Shown: piece by piece, positions 60,601-64,000 of the stretch
How the letters are laid out: every line of letters begins with the position of its first letter
Numbering within the stretch: position 1 is the stretch's first letter
Assembly: GCA_013396635.1 (NCBI GenBank)
Contig: WBMW01003126.1
Location: 519,359-583,358, forward strand
Reading direction: 5' to 3'
Origin: Penelope pileata
Lineage: Eukaryota > Chordata > Aves > Galliformes > Cracidae
Length of the DNA: 64,000 bases
The notes under the pieces: model-generated
What the model saw: only the letters and a program-made list of their open reading frames with translations
What the model was told of the DNA's origin: nothing
Database searches by the model: none
Translations under genes and position numbers: made by a program

Positions 60601-62133
60601 TTTACTAGAAGGGGAGAAAACACGAAAGCTTTACCAGTCCGTATTAAACACATGGCTGAGCAGCCTGGAGAGCTGCTGGGAAGCCTTTCCCAGCAGCAGC
60701 CTAAGCCAGGCTCAGCTGCGCAACACTTATCCTTAGAAAGAGAACTGAACAGCGTGTTTAGTTATTATGTGACCTTAAAATTGACAACCACCATAACAGT
60801 ATCAAGGTTCTGTGCTACAGTGCAGTTTAAATACCTCCATATCCCTTTATAGGAAGGAATGTTAAGGAAGACCTTGCCTGAAGGTCACCAGTGAAGGGAA
60901 CAAGGAACATTGCCCTACAGCCCTGCTCTTCCCAATGCAGGATATCCTGAGGTTCCTGCTGCTCTTTGCTCTGATCTCCAGACTCTCACTGTGACTCAGA
61001 GTTTCAGGCTCCGAGCTGAGGAACCGGGAGCTCTTGAAGAGAGGTGATAACAAGCAGTGGGCAGAAGCAATGCCACACCAACACCTCATGCCACTGCTCT
61101 GCTTGGAGCTGCCCTGTGGACGTAGGCAGCAGGCAAGGCTGGTGCAGACACCTCACTAGTCCAGTATCTTCTCTCTGAGTGCAGTCAGCAACAGACATTT
61201 AAGAAAGGTTGTCAGGACAGGACAGGTACAAAGCAATCCTTCTTCCTTGTCAACTTTATTTATCAGTTTAAGGACTCCCTGCACTGGTGACCACATTCTG
61301 GTCATCACATTCAATAACCACTGAAAGACTAATTCTTTATGAATTAATTCAACACCTCTCTTACTCATTTATATTTTTGACCTTGACAACATCCAGCAGC
61401 AATTTATTTCTCAATGTAATGATGCACTGGGTGAAAAGGCACCTTGACATATTCCAAACTTGCTTCTAGATGATTTGAAGGTGTTTTTCTAAGTTCTAAC
61501 ATTGTAAAAATCACTGAACAACAACTCCCTAACACATCCCTTTGTGCTAACACAATCTTAGTAGAGATGAAGCATCTTACATCACCTGCACAGAGCACAC
61601 TGCCAGGTGGAACCCCTAGATAAGCCTGAGTAGCTGAGTGTAGATGGAAATGCATTATGCAAGCTGCTTCAAACAGTGCTGCTACATGCCCTCTCCAGGT
61701 GAAGAGCTCCACTGAGCTACAGCCTTTTCAGTGGTGGTGTATTTTCTGTTTCGGTTCACTCACCTGTCAGAGTCCTCTGGCTACAGTCACTGGCCGTTGT
61801 ACTCAGCTGGCTGGCAGGGAAAGGGCTTCTCTTTCCATCCCCTTGCGAAGCTTCACCACTACTGCAGGTCCCAGTGTCACTGTCTTCTTTGTGCTCCAAT
61901 GTTTGTTCCTTCAGACCCAAATCTTGAAGCAAGGTTTTTTGCTTTGCTGCTGGAAAGAGGTGATGATTTTGGCTTTTAGCAGCAGCTTTGCCTCTTCTTA
62001 ATTTGCTTCTTGCTGCAGTGCTCTTTGACCTTTTCTGAGCCTTCTTCGCTGCCTCAGCATCCTCAGATTTTTTCTTTGCTCTGCCCAAAAGATTTGCCCA
62101 CAACTCTTTAAAATCACTGTCCTGTTCATCCAT
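39329..62133 (-). CDS. SLX4: SLX4, structure-specific endonuclease scaffold (14 coding exons)
   Basis: Coding exons: 62133-61764, 60604-60341, 59548-59374, 57671-57456, 56481-56267, 55436-55123, 53651-53369, 51984-51896, 48962-48816, 45613-45444, 44928-42491, 41103-41001, 40766-40284 and 39665-39329. All borders are GT-AG and phases close at 5604 nt, 1867 residues (human 1834). SLX4 (FANCP) is the nuclear scaffold that holds SLX1, MUS81-EME1 and XPF-ERCC1 for crosslink repair and Holliday-junction resolution. Domains: N-terminal motif DFKELWANLLGRAKKK; two UBZ4 fingers (250-272, 292-312); MLR region in exon 55436-55123; BTB about 655-745; a SUMO-interacting motif DVIVLSSDDE near 1148-1157; the SAP region FGVRALPKRQMVLKLKE from about 1595; and the SLX1-binding C-terminal domain. 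The start is uncertain: the frame stays open to the acceptor at 62185, so an upstream exon may add an N-terminal extension. Confidence 0.96.
45444..48962 (-). CDS. SLX4: SLX4 BTB-domain exons (split by the retrovirus-bearing intron)
   Basis: Exon 48962-48816 gives the first BTB half (AMVNNPHLSDVQFQVDSGE, LYAHMFVLYARCP). Exon 45613-45444 gives the second (RRVLLSDVTGEAARAFLQYL). The domain dimerises SLX4 and supports XPF recruitment. The intervening 3.2-kb intron contains the antisense retroviral fragment and the 718-N gap. The exon junction is phase 0 and the reading frame is intact. Confidence 0.95.
46590..48243 (+). mobile_element. Endogenous retrovirus pol fragment (protease to RNase H), truncated, antisense in SLX4 intron
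   Basis: Left of the gap, 46633-47048 reads as a retroviral aspartic protease: catalytic DTGA near 46711-46722, a flap-like Gly-rich segment, and a CILGIDYL-type C-terminal motif. Right of the gap, sequence to about 48243 reads as the RT connection and an RNase H domain with FTDGSC, a Glu within SSQFAEVKA, and LYTDSW. The RNase H is cut before its last conserved acidic region, gag and env are absent, and no LTR was seen. The frames left and right of the gap differ, but true gap length is unknown. The wording resembles avian ERV-L-like pol, though class is not certain. The copy is defective and lies opposite to SLX4 transcription. Confidence 0.9.
47049..47766. other. Assembly gap (718 N) inside the retroviral fragment
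   Basis: Unknown bases replace what should be most of the reverse-transcriptase region. Multi-copy retroviral sequence commonly breaks assemblies. The N count may be an estimate. Confidence 0.99.
51846..51874. repeat. A13G16 homopolymer junction
   Basis: On the + strand 13 A (51846-51858) abut 16 G (51859-51874). In the SLX4 transcript this is C16 followed by T13, starting about 21 bases after the donor of the 89-nt exon. The length may be unreliable in the assembly. Confidence 0.95.
51896..51984 (-). CDS. SLX4: SLX4 89-nt exon before the BTB exons
   Basis: The exon reads GKESTSSDIP, then CTGFVPPPKEKRILTSSCKK. The phrase GFVPPPKEK resembles the segment found before the BTB domain in mammalian SLX4. 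Acceptor TTCTTTGAG and donor AAA|GTAAGG are acceptable. It takes phase 1 from exon 53651-53369 and hands phase 0 to exon 48962-48816; without it the join gives a stop within ten codons. Its length (89) is not a multiple of three. Confidence 0.85.
54767..54910 (-). repeat. CR1 LINE fragment in SLX4 intron
   Basis: Diverged words such as CCACGTTGGAAGGGACCCACAAGGATCACC and GGTGTCCAAATGCTCCTTGAGCTC match the reverse complement of the CR1 3' part. The copy lies in the intron between SLX4 exons 55436-55123 and 53651-53369, in the same orientation as SLX4. Confidence 0.75.
57456..59548 (-). CDS. SLX4: SLX4 UBZ4 zinc-finger exons
   Basis: Exon 59548-59374 carries finger 1: FFCQICQKDL with Cys250 and Cys253, His268, and Cys272, the last encoded across the junction into the next exon. 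Exon 57671-57456 carries finger 2: ECPICGKQF with Cys292 and Cys295, then His308 and Cys312. Both fit the C-x2-C...H-x3-C UBZ4 pattern that binds K63-linked ubiquitin and brings SLX4 to crosslinks. All eight ligands are present. Confidence 0.95.
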
Positions 62134-62184
62134 TGGCCTGCAGGTTCCAGAAACACTGCTGCCTAACGACACTGTGTTGACTGG

Positions 62185-64000
62185 AAGAGGGGAAGATACC
62201 AGAATCAGTTCAGGTTTGCATCCTCCACAATCCTTTCCACTACCTCAGGGATCTCCATTCTCCAGAATTCAGTGAGGTCAAAACAGTGGGCACGTCTTCA
62301 TTGTTCTGACAATTCATTCTTCCACACTTAATTCACAGCCATATTTTCACTTCAAGGACCCCACTTGCTTTCACATTGACAAGCTGGCCCTTCAGATGTC
62401 TCTAGACCATAAAGTAAACGCTGCAGTTTGAGTAGAGCATGCAGAGGATCTTCCTGATATGCTCCAGGGCTTCAGAAAGACACCTATCAAAGCCCTGAAA
62501 CAAAGAAATACAAAGGTGGTTATGTAGGGTCCTATGTGCAGATGCAGCACGGGAAAGGGCTGGGGTAGAACTCTGAAGGAGAACAAACTTGGTATAAAAT
62601 AACAGGAATAGAAAAAGCACATGCTGACTCAAAACACTATACTTACACTAGAGGCAAGCACAAGCCACATTAGGAGAGAAGAGGAAAGCCTTCAAAACAG
62701 AAATCTGACACAGAGCAGGCTTTTGTCCTGGGGTCAGGATTTGAGACTGTCCTGTTATTTTAAATGCATTCATGCTTTCCTTGTTAAAGGTGCTCTGTCA
62801 CAAACGTGAGCCTGACCTCATTTTGAGAAGGAGATAAAGGGAATTGCATTTCAGGAGGGTTTCTGGGACAAGTCTGAGAAAACCTCCATCAAGCACGTTC
62901 ATCTCTTCTTACCTCTGCAGCCGGCTCACATTCAGCATTCTCTCTGCTGCTAACTAATACTGAACTCCTGTGGGTACTCAGTTTACGACACTAAACATGT
63001 TTCATGAACTGCTGTCAAACTCACAGGGTAAACAGACTAAACAAATGATATTTTAAAATGAGTTTCTTGATCTTTTTCAGCTACAGTAAGAATACCTACA
63101 CTAGCTATGAATTACTTGGAACAGCGCTAGGTACAATACCCAGATGGAAATGCCATCAGCCCCCAGGCAACATTAAAACTAGATCTCTATCCTTAGACAT
63201 TTGGATTGTCCTCTTCTTCCTAGTGCTAAGCTCGCTATGGCTCTGGCTGTTTCATCAGAGGTTTTATATTGCTCCCCAGACCTATTTCTTTCGAGCCTAA
63301 AACAGAGTGTTTCACTTGGAAAGGCAGCAACTGTGGTTCAGTTCCTCCAGCAAAGCTCTGGGCACCGAAAGACTCAAAAGCAGGAAAAATACACACGAGA
63401 TTGTTTTCTCAAACGGCTTGGCTGCAGCCAGGCAAGGCTGAGGAATGCTGGTTACACACTTTCATGGGTCAGCCTTTCCTATAAGCAATTACAGATGTTA
63501 ATGGATTTATTTATTTTAAACCCAGCCTTCCAAACGAGTAGAGGATTTTACTGTGAATCTTGGAGTCATTTCCTGTCAGAGAGAAACTGAAGTTTTATGT
63601 AGCCAGTTCATAAATTTAATTTTCCTGGACAGAACCTTGGTGTAGTTATCGCTGTAAATTTACCATTTTCTTCTAGGTAGGAGACAGCACATGGAGAAAA
63701 AGCAGAATCTCACATCCTCCATGGCCTTAAATACTTCTCACAGACACATCTGTACTGTCATATTGTTTACAGTCAGTTCCTGATATTAAATTCTGAAACA
63801 GATCTGCACTTTTGCATTTGTAATCAATGCTCAGTGCCCCAGGTAGACCAAGTCAGACACACAAACAATGCAAAGCTAATGGAGAATTTATCTGCCTTAC
63901 TCTCCCCTTCCCAGACTTGTATTTACAGGCTCCTGCTCTGTTCAACATCTCAGTGTTTCTGCTGCTGCTGGGGTACCCAACAGCCAGTTTTGGCACCAGT
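62185..64000 (-). other. SLX4: SLX4 upstream intron or 5' region
   Basis: The acceptor CTCTTCCAG at 62185-62193 shows that SLX4 has at least one exon further right. There is no CpG island up to 64000, so its promoter is probably beyond the window. One exon-like patch (62505 down to about 62401) has an acceptor TTGTTTCAG and a 30-codon frame to a TAG; it is not recognised. The rest is AT-rich with nothing supported. Confidence 0.5.

Noticed and set aside
1..64000. CRISPR arrays, bacterial operons, tRNA or rRNA genes
   Set aside because: None seen. The DNA is vertebrate nuclear sequence with introns, and no tRNA-like cloverleaf with A/B boxes was noticed.

Overview
The window is vertebrate nuclear DNA, almost certainly from a bird. 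Genes have many short exons with GT-AG introns, CR1-type LINE fragments are present, a degraded endogenous-retrovirus pol piece lies in an intron, and the left half is GC-rich and gene-dense as on an avian microchromosome. A galliform (chicken-like) source is plausible but not proven. All exon borders below were placed by hand from splice sites, reading frame and intron phase.

Layout, left to right. (1) UBALD1, + strand, last two coding exons (2784-3972); the first exon lies before the window. (2) The C16orf96 orthologue, - strand, rebuilt as 14 coding exons (10218 down to 5514, 541 aa) ending in a DUF4795 region. (3) A CpG-rich stretch (10219-10934) from which C16orf96 (-) and probably CDIP1 (+) diverge. 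(4) CDIP1, + strand, four coding exons (17155-18960, 202 aa) with a LITAF-type zinc/membrane domain. (5) HMOX2, - strand, five coding exons (25022 down to 21177, 312 aa), tail-to-tail with CDIP1; the two poly(A) signals are about 270 bp apart. (6) A two-coding-exon C2H2 zinc-finger gene, - strand (33068 down to 29125, 426 aa, 11 fingers, no KRAB or SCAN seen), whose poly(A) signal lies about 200 bp from the HMOX2 promoter. (7) About 5 kb with no recognisable gene. (8) SLX4, - strand, 14 coding exons (62133 down to 39329, 1867 aa), the scaffold for the SLX1, MUS81 and XPF nucleases. One 89-nt SLX4 exon (51896-51984) contains no long open frame of its own and was found from phase and homology. 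An intron inside the SLX4 BTB domain carries an antisense retroviral pol fragment interrupted by a 718-N gap.

The genes are not an operon; they are ordinary neighbours. The run UBALD1/C16orf96/CDIP1/HMOX2 keeps the order and relative orientation of human 16p13.3. SLX4 beside HMOX2 is a join not found in human, where CREBBP, ADCY9 and others lie between. I found no convincing new molecular system. The items most worth a second look are the SLX4 exon next to a C16/T13 transcript tract, the apparent absence of the mammalian TRF2-binding motif at its usual place in SLX4, the compact C16orf96, and the packed gene borders.
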